Shown here one piece after another: positions 1 to 8,689 of a DNA stretch of 43,301 bases. The DNA lies in NCBI GenBank assembly GCA_017436785.1, contig JAFSCK010000028.1, forward strand, positions 1 through 43,301, in the 5' to 3' direction. The notes below the pieces were generated by a model. The model was given only the letters and a program-made list of their open reading frames with translations. It had not been told where the DNA came from and made no database searches. Made by a program: the position numbers and the translations under genes. The number at the start of each line of letters is the position of its first letter. Position 1 is the first letter of the stretch. The stretch comes from Oscillospiraceae bacterium (GTDB lineage: Bacteria > Bacillota > Clostridia > Oscillospirales > Oscillospiraceae).

Positions 1-1103
1 TCGGTGGACTTGGCACCGCGGGCACGCATGGAGGTAAAGGCAGCGTGGCCGGGGGTATCCAGGAAGGTGATCATCTGGCCGTCCACATCGACAGTATATG
101 CACCGATGTGCTGGGTGATGCCGCCAGCCTCGCCGGAGGTGACGGAGGTCTTCCGGATGGCATCCAGCGTGGAGGTCTTACCATGGTCAACGTGGCCCAT
201 GACAACGACGACGGGAGCCCGGGTCTCCAGCTCTTCTGCGGAGTCAACGTGATCGTCGATGATCCGCTCCTCAATGGTGACGGTGACTTCCTTCTCCACC
301 TTGCAGCCCATTTCGGTGGCCACAAACTCGGCGGTATCGTAATCGATGGTCTGGTTGATGCCGGCCATGACACCGTTCTTCATCAGGCATTTGATGACCT
401 CACCGGCGGTCTTCTTCATCCGGGAAGCCAGCTCGCCAACGGTGATCTCGTCGGGGATCTTCACGGTAACGGGAGCCTTCCGGGCGACCTCCATCTGGAG
501 GCGGCGCATCTTCTCCTGCTCCTCGTTGCGGGACTTGTTGCCCTTGAAGTTGCCCTTCTGCTGCTTGTTCTGCTGCTTGCCCTTGCCGCCGCCGATGCGC
601 TGCTTGCCGCCCTGATAGTTCTGGACCTTCTCGGAAACCAGATTGTCAACATCGGCAAAGCGGTTGGCGTTGACCTGCACGGCAGAGGTGTCCACCACGC
701 GGCGTTCCCGCTTGCGCTCGGGCTCCTTGGGCTTTTCGGGCTGGGGAGCGGCCTGCTGCTGGGCAGCGGGACGGTTATTATTATTCTGGGGACGGTTCTG
801 GTTCTGACCCTGAGGACGGTTGCCCTGATTCTGGGGACGGTTACCCTGCTGGGGGGCCTTGGGGGCTTCTGCCTTAGGAGCCTCAGCCTTGGGGGCGGGC
901 TTCACAGCGAAGACCTGCTCCAAGGACTTGATCTGGTTCTTCTGGGTCATATAATCGAAGACCACGTTCAGCTCAGCGTCGGTCAAAACCTGAGAGTAGG
1001 ACTTGGGCTTCTCCATAAACTTGCCGATGATCTCGGAGATCTCTCTGGGAGCCACGCCGAAATCGGTCGCAACTTCCTTCACGCGATACTTAACAAAACT
1101 CAT
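1..1103 (-). CDS. infB: Translation initiation factor IF-2, N-terminal part (gene runs off the left edge)
   Basis: IF-2 is the GTPase that places initiator tRNA on the small ribosomal subunit. About 367 codons are visible. They show an IF2 N-terminal helical segment (residues 1-55), a low-complexity linker rich in Q, N, P, A and K (about 70-190), an IF2_N-like segment (about 205-260), then the GTPase start with G1 GHVDHGKT near residue 300 and G3 DTPGH near 349. The ATG at 1103 follows GGAGGTG. It is the last visible gene of the rimP-nusA-rnpM-ylxQ-infB operon. An antisense ORF of 359 codons on the plus strand is a shadow of the repetitive linker. The C-terminus lies outside the window. Confidence 0.97.
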   Translation of the reverse strand, partial: MSFVKYRVKEVATDFGVAPREISEIIGKFMEKPKSYSQVLTDAELNVVFDYMTQKNQIKSLEQVFAVKPAPKAEAPKAEAPKAPQQGNRPQNQGNRPQGQNQNRPQNNNNRPAAQQQAAPQPEKPKEPERKRERRVVDTSAVQVNANRFADVDNLVSEKVQNYQGGKQRIGGGKGKQQNKQQKGNFKGNKSRNEEQEKMRRLQMEVARKAPVTVKIPDEITVGELASRMKKTAGEVIKCLMKNGVMAGINQTIDYDTAEFVATEMGCKVEKEVTVTIEERIIDDHVDSAEELETRAPVVVVMGHVDHGKTSTLDAIRKTSVTSGEAGGITQHIGAYTVDVDGQMITFLDTPGHAAFTSMRARGAKST

Positions 1104-1128
1104 TCTATAAACGCACCTCCATGATGTG

Positions 1129-1206
1129 AAATGCAGAATGTAGAATGCAGAATGCAAAATTGCGTTGCAGCCTAATTTTGCATTTTGCATTTAGCATTTT
1201 GCATTT
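1129..1206. repeat. Imperfect 33-bp inverted repeat of GAATGCA-like units
   Basis: Two 33-nt arms (1129-1161 and 1174-1206) match at 28 positions when one is reverse-complemented, separated by a 12-nt loop. Each arm is built of tandem ATGCAGA/ATGCAAA-like heptamers. It fills the gap between ylxQ and infB in the operon, so the transcript would fold into a long AT-rich hairpin there. A second small stem, CAGCCC/GGGCTG, lies at about 1209-1225. Confidence 0.8.
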
Positions 1207-1241
1207 GTCAGCCCGTTATGGGCTGTTCTGTCGGTTTAAAC

Positions 1242-1658
1242 TTACTTCTTTTTTCCCATCCGCACATTGCGCTTATGGGCTTTGGCCTCTGCCTGACGTT
1301 TTTTGGCTTTGGCAGCCTTTTGGGTCAGGACTTCCAGAGAAGCCTTATATTTTTCCGGCTCACCCAGAGCCTTTACCAGTGCCAGCGCCAGCTGTACATC
1401 GGTGATGGCGGCGATGGCAAGGCTGGTCCTGCCTACCACGAAGCCCATCTCCTCTTTGGTGCAGCCAAGGCGGATGCACTGCTGCTCCGTGCCTGCGGCG
1501 AAGGACTTGGCCCGGCGCCAAGTGTGGTCGGAGGCATCCCCGGCCACCAGAATCACATAGGCTTTTCCGGTTCGGGAAATGGCGCCCACCGGCTCCTCAC
1601 CCAGCTCGGCCATGCCGCCCTTCCGGGCAAGGGCCAGATAATTCAAGGCCTTATCCAT
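1242..1658 (-). CDS. ylxQ: L7Ae-family ribosomal protein YlxQ
   Basis: A small RNA-binding protein of the L7Ae/L30e/S12e/Gadd45 family, which binds kink-turn RNA; the role of YlxQ in bacteria is not settled. The 138 residues carry the family core (ALNYLALARKGG near the N-terminus, then VILVAGDAS and a TKEEMG segment) and a strongly basic Lys/Arg tail. The start is placed at the ATG at 1658, with GGAGG seven bases upstream. The longer reading frame to 1697 would lie inside rnpM. The start overlaps the rnpM stop by 8 nt, which implies translational coupling. Position between rnpM and infB is the classic Firmicutes order. Confidence 0.92.
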   Translation of the reverse strand: MDKALNYLALARKGGMAELGEEPVGAISRTGKAYVILVAGDASDHTWRRAKSFAAGTEQQCIRLGCTKEEMGFVVGRTSLAIAAITDVQLALALVKALGEPEKYKASLEVLTQKAAKAKKRQAEAKAHKRNVRMGKKK

Positions 1659-1920
1659 GGCTTGCCTCCATTTCCTTCTGGAGCCGTGCGTAGACATCCT
1701 CGGGGATCTCTACTTCCAGACTCCGCTCCAAGGACTTGGAACGGATGGCCTTTTTCAGACACTCCATATTGGGGCACAGGTAAGCGCCGCGGCCATTCAT
1801 CTTGCCGCCGAAATCCAGATTGACGTTTCCTTCCGGAGTACGCACTACCCGGATCAGCTCCCGCTTCGCCCTGCGCTCACGGCAGCCCATACACTGCCGC
1901 TGGGGGATCTTCTTCTGCAT
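1651..1920 (-). CDS. rnpM: RNase P modulator RnpM (YlxR, DUF448)
   Basis: An 89-residue YlxR/DUF448 protein. The family binds RNA, and the B. subtilis member has been reported to modulate RNase P. The diagnostic N-terminal motif is present (RQCMGCRERRAKRELIRVVR), as is the GRGAYLCP segment. The ATG at 1920 is preceded by AAAGGAGG. The gene lies between nusA and ylxQ, and its last codons contain the ylxQ ribosome site. The 210-nt gap to nusA, unusually long for this operon, is occupied by an inverted-repeat element. Confidence 0.95.
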   Translation of the reverse strand: MQKKIPQRQCMGCRERRAKRELIRVVRTPEGNVNLDFGGKMNGRGAYLCPNMECLKKAIRSKSLERSLEVEIPEDVYARLQKEMEASHG

Positions 1921-1978
1921 TTGGACTACCTCCTTTAATGCCTCCCCCCAAGGACAATGTCATTGCATTAAGAGACTC

Positions 1979-2083
1979 GTAGGGTGCGGATATATCCGCA
2001 CCGGGCAGTTTCGACAATTGAGCGTTTTATTCTTTCAGCTCAGTTTTTCGGAGGTGCCCGGTTGAGATATATCTCAACCCTAC
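1979..2083. repeat. GATATATC double-palindrome element, copy 1
   Basis: Outer ends GTAGGG and CCCTAC bound two 20-bp palindromes, GGTGCGGATATATCCGCACC on the left and GGTTGAGATATATCTCAACC on the right. Each is flanked on its inner side by GGGCA or TGCCC. The middle contains CAATTGAGCG and TTTTATT. It lies within the gap between nusA and rnpM. Confidence 0.88.
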
Positions 2084-2130
2084 ATAGGTTTTCTTAACTT
2101 GTCGGCATTGCCTCTCAAGGGGAGCCTTTT

Positions 2131-3288
2131 TTATTCTTCGACGCTCTCTTCGGCCTCTTCTGCAGCTTCTGCTACAGGCTCGGCCTGAGAGGCGGGCTTG
2201 ATATCGATCTTATAGCCGGTGAGGCGGGCTGCCAGACGGGCGTTCTGACCCTCCTTGCCGATGGCGAGGGACAGCTGGTCATCGGGAACGACAACACGGC
2301 AGGCCTTCTGACCGGGCACCAGAATGACGGACAGCACGTCGGCGGGGCTCAGCGCAGCCCGGACGTACTCGCAGGGATCCTCGGACCAGACAACAATGTC
2401 GATCTTCTCGCCGTGGAGCTCCTCCACGACAGCGCCCACACGGCCGCCCCGGGGACCGACACAGGCACCCACGGGATCGATGCCCTCCATGGTGGCGCGA
2501 ACGGCCATCTTGGAACGGGAACCGGCCTCACGGGCGATGTTGCGGACCTCCACCTGACCCTCTGCGATCTCGGGGGTCTCCAGCTCGAACAGGCGGCGGA
2601 CCAGATTTGGGTGGGTACGGGACACATGGACCAGAGGACCGCGGTTTGCCTTATGGACCTCCAGCACATAGACCCGGATGTGGTCGCCCTCGGCGTAGGT
2701 CTCGCCGGGGATCTGCTCAGAGGAGCGCAGCACAGCATCGGAGGTCTCGTTGCCCTGACCGATGCGGACGAACATATCGCCGGTGTTGGGATCGATGCGC
2801 AGCACGGTGCCGGTCAGCAGCTCCTGTGCCTTGTTGGAATAGGATTCGTAGACCACACCACGCTCTGCCTCGCGGATGCCCTGAATGACCACCTGCTTGG
2901 CAGTCTGGGCGGCGATGCGGCCGAACTTGGCGATGTCCACGGGGATGGCAACGGTGTCGCCCACGTTCAGGTTGGGGTTGTAGCGGCGGGCGGTGTCGAT
3001 GTGAATTTCCAGAGCCACATCCTCCAGCTCCTCTACAACGGTCTTGACCACGTGCATGCTCAGGCCTTCCTCACTGAGGCTGACCACAACATTGTCGGCG
3101 GGAACGTCCCGGCGGTCTTCCCGGTCTTTGCGGTATGCGTTGGTGAGGGCCTGCTTCAGACGCTCTACCATATAATCAACGGGGATACCCTTGATCTTTT
3201 CCAGCTCCCGCAGGCTGGCGAAGATCTCTGCACCGATGTTTACCTTGGGTGCTTCGGGCTGCTTCTTGGCATTCTTTCTGGGTGCCAT
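2131..3288 (-). CDS. nusA: Transcription termination/antitermination factor NusA
   Basis: NusA binds RNA polymerase and nascent RNA and controls pausing, termination and rRNA antitermination. The 385 residues show the N-terminal polymerase-binding domain (about 18-130), an S1 domain (about 150-215) and two KH domains, with GPRGGRV in the first and IGKEGQNARLAA in the second. It ends in a short acidic tail. It lacks the C-terminal acidic repeats of proteobacterial NusA, as is normal for Firmicutes. The N-terminus has a short basic Lys/Pro extension. The ATG at 3288 follows GGAGGAAAG. It is 17 nt downstream of rimP. Confidence 0.97.
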   Translation of the reverse strand: MAPRKNAKKQPEAPKVNIGAEIFASLRELEKIKGIPVDYMVERLKQALTNAYRKDREDRRDVPADNVVVSLSEEGLSMHVVKTVVEELEDVALEIHIDTARRYNPNLNVGDTVAIPVDIAKFGRIAAQTAKQVVIQGIREAERGVVYESYSNKAQELLTGTVLRIDPNTGDMFVRIGQGNETSDAVLRSSEQIPGETYAEGDHIRVYVLEVHKANRGPLVHVSRTHPNLVRRLFELETPEIAEGQVEVRNIAREAGSRSKMAVRATMEGIDPVGACVGPRGGRVGAVVEELHGEKIDIVVWSEDPCEYVRAALSPADVLSVILVPGQKACRVVVPDDQLSLAIGKEGQNARLAARLTGYKIDIKPASQAEPVAEAAEEAEESVEE

Positions 3289-3305
3289 TTCTACTTTCCT
3301 CCTAA

Positions 3306-3758
3306 TTAAAACTCAACGCGGAGCCGCACCAGTGCGACTTCGGATTTTTCAAAGGTGATGGTTTCTTTTCCGGCTTCTACGGTAACTTTTCCGTCCTCAT
3401 AGCCACGGAGCACACAGGGGATCTCCTTCAGGCCGTTCCGGGGACGGTAGAGCTTGACGGTGATGTTGCTTCCCATGAACCGCTCGAAATCGGAGGGCCG
3501 CTTCAGTGCCCGTTCCAGACCGGCGGAGCAGACCTCGAAGTGATAGGAGCCTTGGATGGGGTCCTTCTCATCGAGGATGGGGTCCACGGCACGGGAGATG
3601 GCTTCGCAGTCGTTGATGTCCACGCCGCCCTCCTTGTCCAGATACAGCCGCAGGAAATACTCGCTGCCCTCCCGGACATACTCCACATCCCACAGCTCGC
3701 AGCCGTGCTGCTTGACGATGGGTTCGGCAAAGCTTGCAACCAATTCGGTCACTTTCAT
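3306..3758 (-). CDS. rimP: Ribosome maturation factor RimP
   Basis: RimP assists late maturation of the 30S subunit. The 150 residues have the N-terminal alpha/beta domain (CELWDVEYVREG, then FLRLYLDKEGGVDINDCE) and the C-terminal Sm-like barrel (SAGLERALKRPSDFERF, then GKVTVEAG). The ATG at 3758 is chosen because AAAGGA lies about ten bases upstream. An in-frame GTG at 3764 would be only four bases from it. It is the first gene of the operon, directly behind a good promoter and a leader hairpin. Confidence 0.96.
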   Translation of the reverse strand: MKVTELVASFAEPIVKQHGCELWDVEYVREGSEYFLRLYLDKEGGVDINDCEAISRAVDPILDEKDPIQGSYHFEVCSAGLERALKRPSDFERFMGSNITVKLYRPRNGLKEIPCVLRGYEDGKVTVEAGKETITFEKSEVALVRLRVEF

Positions 3759-3796
3759 CTGCACATATTCCTTTCTTAAGTCAAAAGACTAACAAG

Positions 3797-3822
3797 AAAG
3801 AGAGGCGCGTGCGCCTCTCTTT
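3797..3822 (-). terminator. Leader hairpin upstream of rimP, possible attenuator
   Basis: A perfect 12-bp inverted repeat (AAAGAGAGGCGC with a 2-nt centre) lies in the 5' leader between the promoter at 3850-3878 and rimP. Read on the minus strand it is followed by TTTCTTGTT, so it resembles an intrinsic terminator. This fits attenuation of an operon that encodes NusA, but that role is inference. Confidence 0.55.
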
Positions 3823-3849
3823 GCCTACTTACTTACTATTTACATGGGT

Positions 3850-3878
3850 ATTATACCACCGCCGGGGCAAGATTGCAA
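3850..3878 (-). promoter_or_regulatory. Promoter of the rimP-nusA-infB operon
   Basis: On the minus strand, TTGCAA (3873-3878) is followed by a 17-bp spacer and TATAAT (3850-3855). The predicted start near 3843 gives a leader of about 85 nt before rimP. Confidence 0.75.
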
Positions 3879-3978
3879 GGGTTTTTCTTCATAATTTCCG
3901 ACGATATTTTAACATTTTCGTGAATATTTTATCCGAAACCCCACAAAACGCATCTGTAGGGGAGGGAAACGAAATACA

Positions 3979-4132
3979 TGTCATTGCGAGCCAGTGCGCA
4001 CTGCGACTCGCTAAGAGCCGCCTTCGGCGGTTGCTCGCTTGCACAGTGCTGCGGCACTAGACTGGCGTGGCAATCTCCTCCGTCGAAGGGGATTGCCACG
4101 TCGCCGCCTGCAGGCGGGTCCTCGCAATGACA
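3979..4132. repeat. TGTCATTGCGAG inverted-repeat element, copy 1
   Basis: Ends are TGTCATTGCGAG and CTCGCAATGACA. Inside lie GTGGCAATC and GGGGATTGCCAC in inverted orientation, with a palindromic GCCGCCTGCAGGCGG. It fills the gap between the convergence-free downstream end of the amylase gene and the rimP promoter. With copy 2, it brackets the amylase gene. Confidence 0.88.
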
Positions 4133-4140
4133 TAACGAAT

Positions 4141-5742
4141 TTACTTGGTCAGCACTGCCACGCCGTAAGCGGGCAGGGTCAGACTGGTGCCTTCCATGGT
4201 GACGGCTTCCTCACTGACGGACAGGGAGGCGGCCAGCGTCCATCCGTCATAGGCAGACAGATCAACGGCAGCAGCTTCCGGCGCGATGTTCATGAGGATG
4301 ATGTAGCTTTCTTCGTTCCAAGTCTTCCGGAAGGCGCTGACGCAGCCCACATTCAGCTGCTTTTCCTCGGTGGTCTTGCCGTGGGAGATCACCGGCAGGG
4401 CCTTGCGGATGGCGATGGCCTGACGGTAGTAGTTGTAAATGGACAGGTCGTTCCCCTTCTGCTCCTCCAGAGAACCAAAGGGATAGCTTTCGGGAAGCTC
4501 GCAGTCCGGGGGCGGGTTGGGGGTGCCGTTATCCCGGGCGGCATTCCAGTACATAGGGGCCCGCTTGGAGGGGTCGTTGTCACCGCCCAGCATACCGATC
4601 TCCTCGCCATAGTAGACAAAGGCGCTGCCGGACATAAACAGGTTCATGGCACCGGCCAGCTTGGTCTTATTTTCATCCCGGGAGACGAAGCCCGCAATGC
4701 GGCCCACATCGTGGTTCGAAAGGAAGGGGGCGTCGATATAGCTGGGATTGGCGCCGGAATAGGCCTTGTCCGCCTTTTCCAGTGCCTGTGCATAGGTGGG
4801 GATCTGGGAATCGTTGCCGGCATTGCGCAGAATGGTGACGATCTTGCCGCCGGAGGTGCCGAAGGGGAAGTCAAAGAGGCTGGTGATGCCGCTGGTGTAG
4901 TAATCCGTCACCGCGCCGAAGCCGTCCCAGACCTCTGCCACCAAGTAGGCATCCTCCTTATAAGCGGTGGCAGTCTCTTGGATCCAAGACAGCACATCCA
5001 CGTTCATGGGGGTATTGCCGGAGTAGAACTCCTTGGCAGCATCTAAACGGAAGCCGGAAACGCCCATGCCCAGCCAGTAGCTGATAATGGCATCGATCTC
5101 TTGCCGCACAAGACCGTTTTCCAGCCGCAGGTCCGGCATATCCGGGGAGAATTTTCCCTCATAGTACCAGTTGGTTCCGGTAACTTGGTAGTACCAAGTG
5201 GCCTCCTGCTCCTGAGAGAAGTAGTAATAATCCAGATAGGGACATTCCTCGCTGCTGGGCGCCTTTCCCTCGGGCAGAGCACGCAGGTAGTCGCAGGCGG
5301 CAGTAAACCAGTGGTGGTCGCTGCCGGTGTGGTTCAGCACCAAATCCATGATCACATGGATATCCCGCTCTTCACACTCTGCCAGCAGCTCCCGGAAGTC
5401 ATCCAGAGAGCCGTAGGCGGGGTCGATGGCGTTGTAATTGGACACATCATACTTGTGATAGGACCGGCTGGGGTGGATGGGCATGAGCCAGATACCGTTA
5501 ATGCCCAGCTCCTGCAGGTAATCCAGCTTGGAAATGACGCCCTTCAGGTCGCCTATGCCGTCGCCGTTGGAATCGCAGAAGGAATAGACGAAGATTTCGT
5601 ACCAAGTCCGGTAATTGTCATCGGGACTGGTGCCCAGCTTGCTGATCTCGGCCAGCGCAGCCTCCGTTTTGGACAGCTGGGGTGCAGAGGCACAGCCGGA
5701 CAGCAGCAGAAGGGCCAGTAAAAGGGACAGAAGTTTTTTCAT
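4141..5742 (-). CDS. Extracellular GH13 alpha-amylase family lipoprotein
   Basis: A glycoside hydrolase of family 13, predicted to cut alpha-1,4-glucans outside the cell. Residues 1-16 are a lipoprotein signal ending in a lipobox LSGC, so Cys17 is the lipidation site. The TIM barrel carries the four GH13 regions: DLVLNH (133-138), FRLDAAKE with nucleophile Asp234, VAEVW with acid/base Glu270, and LSNHD with Asp345. The early DSNGDGIGDLKG is typical of GH13 oligosaccharide enzymes. It has no carbohydrate-binding module and ends in a short beta domain. Start ATG follows AAAGGA. It lies downstream of malQ on the same strand, 173 nt away, which suggests joint use of starch or maltodextrin. Exact subfamily (amylase or neopullulanase-like) is not certain. 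Confidence 0.93.
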   Translation of the reverse strand: MKKLLSLLLALLLLSGCASAPQLSKTEAALAEISKLGTSPDDNYRTWYEIFVYSFCDSNGDGIGDLKGVISKLDYLQELGINGIWLMPIHPSRSYHKYDVSNYNAIDPAYGSLDDFRELLAECEERDIHVIMDLVLNHTGSDHHWFTAACDYLRALPEGKAPSSEECPYLDYYYFSQEQEATWYYQVTGTNWYYEGKFSPDMPDLRLENGLVRQEIDAIISYWLGMGVSGFRLDAAKEFYSGNTPMNVDVLSWIQETATAYKEDAYLVAEVWDGFGAVTDYYTSGITSLFDFPFGTSGGKIVTILRNAGNDSQIPTYAQALEKADKAYSGANPSYIDAPFLSNHDVGRIAGFVSRDENKTKLAGAMNLFMSGSAFVYYGEEIGMLGGDNDPSKRAPMYWNAARDNGTPNPPPDCELPESYPFGSLEEQKGNDLSIYNYYRQAIAIRKALPVISHGKTTEEKQLNVGCVSAFRKTWNEESYIILMNIAPEAAAVDLSAYDGWTLAASLSVSEEAVTMEGTSLTLPAYGVAVLTK

Positions 5743-5768
5743 TCAAAATCGTCCTTTCCAAAAAATAA

Positions 5769-5909
5769 TGTCATTGCGAGCCACTGTGCCGCAGCACGTA
5801 CAGAGCGCAACCGCCGAAGGCGGCTCTTAGCGCGTCGTAGTGCGCACACTGGCCCTCCGTCAAAGGGGATTGCCACGTCGCCGCCTGCAGGCGGCTCCTC
5901 GCAATGACA
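5769..5909. repeat. TGTCATTGCGAG inverted-repeat element, copy 2
   Basis: Same ends and inner GATTGCCAC block as copy 1. It also has an inner GCCGCCTGCAGGCGGC palindrome and a variable middle with GCAGCACGTA. It fills the gap between malQ and the amylase gene. Confidence 0.88.
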
Positions 5910-5915
5910 GTGCGT

Positions 5916-7457
5916 TTATTCCTTTCCTTCCTTCTCCGCGTTGATGGCATCCCAGTTGCCGCGGTTGGCCCGGATGGTCATGGTTCGGACCTCGGCGGCC
6001 AGCCCGTCGGTGATCTGACCGGGGGTCAGCCGCCAGCGCCAGTTGAAGCCCACGGTGCCGGGCTGATTCATCCGGCAGGTGTTGGGCAGACCCAGATGGT
6101 CCTGAATGGGGATGATGCAGTCCTTTGCGACGCTGGTCATGGCGCAGTTCAGAACAGCCTTGTACATCCGCTTTTCGGCGATGTCGAAATTGCCGAGGTA
6201 AGCGCGCAACTGGGCCTTGGCTTCCTTGGAAAGGCCTGCGTACCAGCCTGCCAGCGTTTCGTTGTCGTGGGTACCGGTATAGACCACGCAGTTTTGGTTG
6301 TAGTTCTGGGGCCAGTAGTCGTTGGACAGGGCGATGTCAGCAGGGTCCACGGCAAACTGCAGCACCTTCATATTGGGATAGCCGCTGTCGCGCACCAGCT
6401 GGCGGACACCCTCGGTCATCAGGCCAAGGTCCTCGGCAATGACTTCTACATCGCCCAGACGGCGGCGGATGGTGTGGAACAGGTCCATGCCGGGGCCCTT
6501 CTCCCAGTGGCCGAACTTGGCGCTGGCCTTGTCCGCAGGAATGGAGAAATACTCGTCAAAGCCCCGGAAGTGGTCAATGCGTACCACGTCGTAGAGCTTG
6601 AAGGAGTGCCACATCCGGGTGACCCACCACTCATAGCCGGTGGCCTTGTGGAGATCCCAGCGGTACAGGGGGTTGCCCCAGACCTGACCGTCCTCGGCAA
6701 AGGCATCGGGGGGGCAGCCGGCGATGGAGGAGCTTTCGTTGTGCTCGTCCAGCTGGAACAGCTCGGGATGTGCCCAAACGTCGGCACCGTCGGGGGAAAC
6801 GTAGATGGGGATGTCGCCGACGATCTTAATGTGGTTGTCGTTGGCGTATTTTTTCAGCTTGGTCCACTGCTGGTCGAACTTGAACTGCAGATATTTCTGG
6901 AACTCTACGTCAAAATACAGCTCCCGGTTGTAGTAATCCAGCGCGAAGCCCCAGTGCATCCGAATATCCTCAGGCCATGCCCGGAAGGGGACCTCCTTGA
7001 AGAAGGCCTTCAGGGCCATGAACAGGGCATAGTCGTTGAGCCACCAGTGGTTGTCGTTGCAGAAGGCCTGATAATCGGGATTCCGGCTGATGTTGCTGCG
7101 CTCATAAGCCTTGTGCAGCAGGGCAAAGCGGTTTTCGTGAAGCTTGTCGTAGTCCACCTTGGCGGGATCAGAGCCAAAGTCCACAGCATCGCACTCTTCT
7201 CTGGTGAGCACGCCCTCCTCAATGAGGTCCTCCAGAGAGATCATGTAGGGATTGCCCGCAAAGGCGGAGTAGGCCTGATAGGGAGAATCGTCGCTGCCGC
7301 CATGGGAGGTGGAACCCAGAGGCAGGATCTGCCAGTACCGCTGACCGGCCTTTACCAGCCAGTCCACGAACTCGTATGCGGCCTTGTCAAAGCAGCCGAT
7401 GCCATATTTGCTGGGCAGGCTGGTGATGGACAGAAGAACACCTGCGTAACGCTTCAT
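5916..7457 (-). CDS. malQ: 4-alpha-glucanotransferase (amylomaltase, GH77)
   Basis: A cytoplasmic enzyme that transfers maltodextrin segments between chains in maltose/maltodextrin use. The 513 residues match the usual bacterial length. Signature regions are ITSLPSKYGIG at the N-terminus, VRIDHFRGFDEY with nucleophile Asp295, VIAEDLG with acid/base Glu342 and TGTHDNETLAGW with Asp398. The ATG at 7457 follows AAGGAG with a spacing of about ten bases. A near-consensus promoter lies just upstream. The GH13 lipoprotein gene follows, so imported oligosaccharides could be processed in turn. No dedicated regulator is adjacent. Confidence 0.97.
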   Translation of the reverse strand: MKRYAGVLLSITSLPSKYGIGCFDKAAYEFVDWLVKAGQRYWQILPLGSTSHGGSDDSPYQAYSAFAGNPYMISLEDLIEEGVLTREECDAVDFGSDPAKVDYDKLHENRFALLHKAYERSNISRNPDYQAFCNDNHWWLNDYALFMALKAFFKEVPFRAWPEDIRMHWGFALDYYNRELYFDVEFQKYLQFKFDQQWTKLKKYANDNHIKIVGDIPIYVSPDGADVWAHPELFQLDEHNESSSIAGCPPDAFAEDGQVWGNPLYRWDLHKATGYEWWVTRMWHSFKLYDVVRIDHFRGFDEYFSIPADKASAKFGHWEKGPGMDLFHTIRRRLGDVEVIAEDLGLMTEGVRQLVRDSGYPNMKVLQFAVDPADIALSNDYWPQNYNQNCVVYTGTHDNETLAGWYAGLSKEAKAQLRAYLGNFDIAEKRMYKAVLNCAMTSVAKDCIIPIQDHLGLPNTCRMNQPGTVGFNWRWRLTPGQITDGLAAEVRTMTIRANRGNWDAINAEKEGKE

Positions 7458-7499
7458 AAATGAAACACTCCTTATTTATTTAGTGTACGTTTCAAAAAA

Positions 7500-7528
7500 A
7501 GTATAGTGTTTTTTCCGGGAAAGGTCAA
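7500..7528 (-). promoter_or_regulatory. Promoter of malQ
   Basis: On the minus strand, TTGACC (7523-7528), a 17-bp spacer and TATACT (7500-7505), each 5 of 6 to consensus. It is about 40 nt upstream of the malQ start. Confidence 0.8.
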
Positions 7529-7640
7529 TGTTCTGATAGATTCGCAATCAAAACTCAGCGTTAGTGACAAAACAGAAAGGACATTTTTGTGCAGATAGTC
7601 CTCTGATGCGGAGCACAATAAAAAAGGCGAAGATTCCTCT

Positions 7641-7789
7641 CAATGTCATTAAGTAAGAAATCTGATGTAGGGTTGAGATATATCTCAACCGGGAACTCCC
7701 GAAAACTGAGCGTAAAAAATAAACGCCCAATTATCGAAACTGCCCGGTGCGGATATATCCGCACCCTACAATCTTGCTTAATGACATTG
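7641..7789. repeat. GATATATC double-palindrome element, copy 2, with extended arms
   Basis: The core 7667-7769 has GTAGGG and CCCTAC ends, the left palindrome GGTTGAGATATATCTCAACC and the right palindrome GGTGCGGATATATCCGCACC. The two palindromes are in swapped order relative to copy 1. Outside the core the inverted match continues through AATGTCATTAAG and CTTAATGACATT. It lies between the divergent-looking malQ promoter region and the end of the DUF89 gene. Confidence 0.88.
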
Positions 7790-7815
7790 AGATTCCGCTC
7801 CGCCCTTTGGGTGAT

Positions 7816-8688
7816 TTACTTGCGCTCCGGCACCAGCATGGGGGTCATCAAGGGTTTTTCGAACAGGGTCACGAACCGCTGGCATTTTACCAGAAAGGCG
7901 TAGTAGACGTTATACCCGCAGCCGAACATAGTCTCCACATTGGCCATGCCCTTGGCGAGGATCACATCGGCACCTTCCAGCGCGGCCTTGGCCTCGTCGC
8001 TCAGCAGGTCCAGCTGGGTGCCGGGGACCCGGTTGCCGTTGTCGATGACCTTGAAGGGGATGCCCACGGCCTCAGCATCGGCCCGGGTGGCATCGTTGAT
8101 GGTGATGGCGCCCCGGACGCAGAAGGTGATGGTCAGGTGGGGGTATTTTTCTGCGATGGCCTCGGCAAAGAGTCGGTCAAAGCCGATCTCCCCTGCGTTG
8201 TCCGTCAGGTACAGAAGGGTTTTGCCCGTTTCCAGATCGGCGCAGAACCGGTCATACACCGCCCGGTCCACCGCAAAATCCTTTGCTTTGTTCAGCATTT
8301 CTTCCAGCGCTTCAAAGCTGACCTGCCCTTGCAGGGCAGAAAAATCCAGATAGTTGCCCAGAATGGCAAATTGCAGCCCCGCATACACCGGGTCCGCCGC
8401 CATGGCGATTTTCTCCCGGATTCTGTCCATCCGTTCCAGCACGAAGCGGTTGGACAGCGCCTTTTCCTCCCGGTAGCGGTCCTGGGGCAGGCCGTAGTGC
8501 TTTTCCAGCAGGTCTGCCACCTGGGGGTTGAACCATGGAGAGGCTACATTTTCCGGTGCGGACAGGTACATCCGCAGCATGTCCCGGGCAAAGGCCATGG
8601 TCTGCGCCTCCGTGCCTAACGGACGAACCACCTCCAGATTTCTCCGGAGGTGGCACATAAGGCACTGGGAATCCAATGCAACGCTCAT
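7816..8688 (-). CDS. DUF89 (ARMT1-like) metal-dependent phosphatase
   Basis: A 290-residue protein of the DUF89 family, metal-dependent damage-control phosphatases that hydrolyse harmful or stray phosphometabolites. The N-terminal CLMC (CxxC) motif marks the prokaryotic subfamily I. The DNAGEIGFDRL motif and the later VRGAITINDATRADAEAVG and AKGMANVETM segments carry the predicted metal and phosphate ligands. The start is one base after the stop of the YhcH-family gene, so the two are probably co-translated. The substrate cannot be read from the sequence. Confidence 0.9.
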   Translation of the reverse strand: MSVALDSQCLMCHLRRNLEVVRPLGTEAQTMAFARDMLRMYLSAPENVASPWFNPQVADLLEKHYGLPQDRYREEKALSNRFVLERMDRIREKIAMAADPVYAGLQFAILGNYLDFSALQGQVSFEALEEMLNKAKDFAVDRAVYDRFCADLETGKTLLYLTDNAGEIGFDRLFAEAIAEKYPHLTITFCVRGAITINDATRADAEAVGIPFKVIDNGNRVPGTQLDLLSDEAKAALEGADVILAKGMANVETMFGCGYNVYYAFLVKCQRFVTLFEKPLMTPMLVPERK

Positions 8689-8689
8689 A

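Noticed and set aside
45-1124. Long plus-strand ORF antisense to infB
   Set aside because: It has no family resemblance and mirrors the codon bias of the IF-2 linker. The minus-strand frame carries clear IF-2 motifs.
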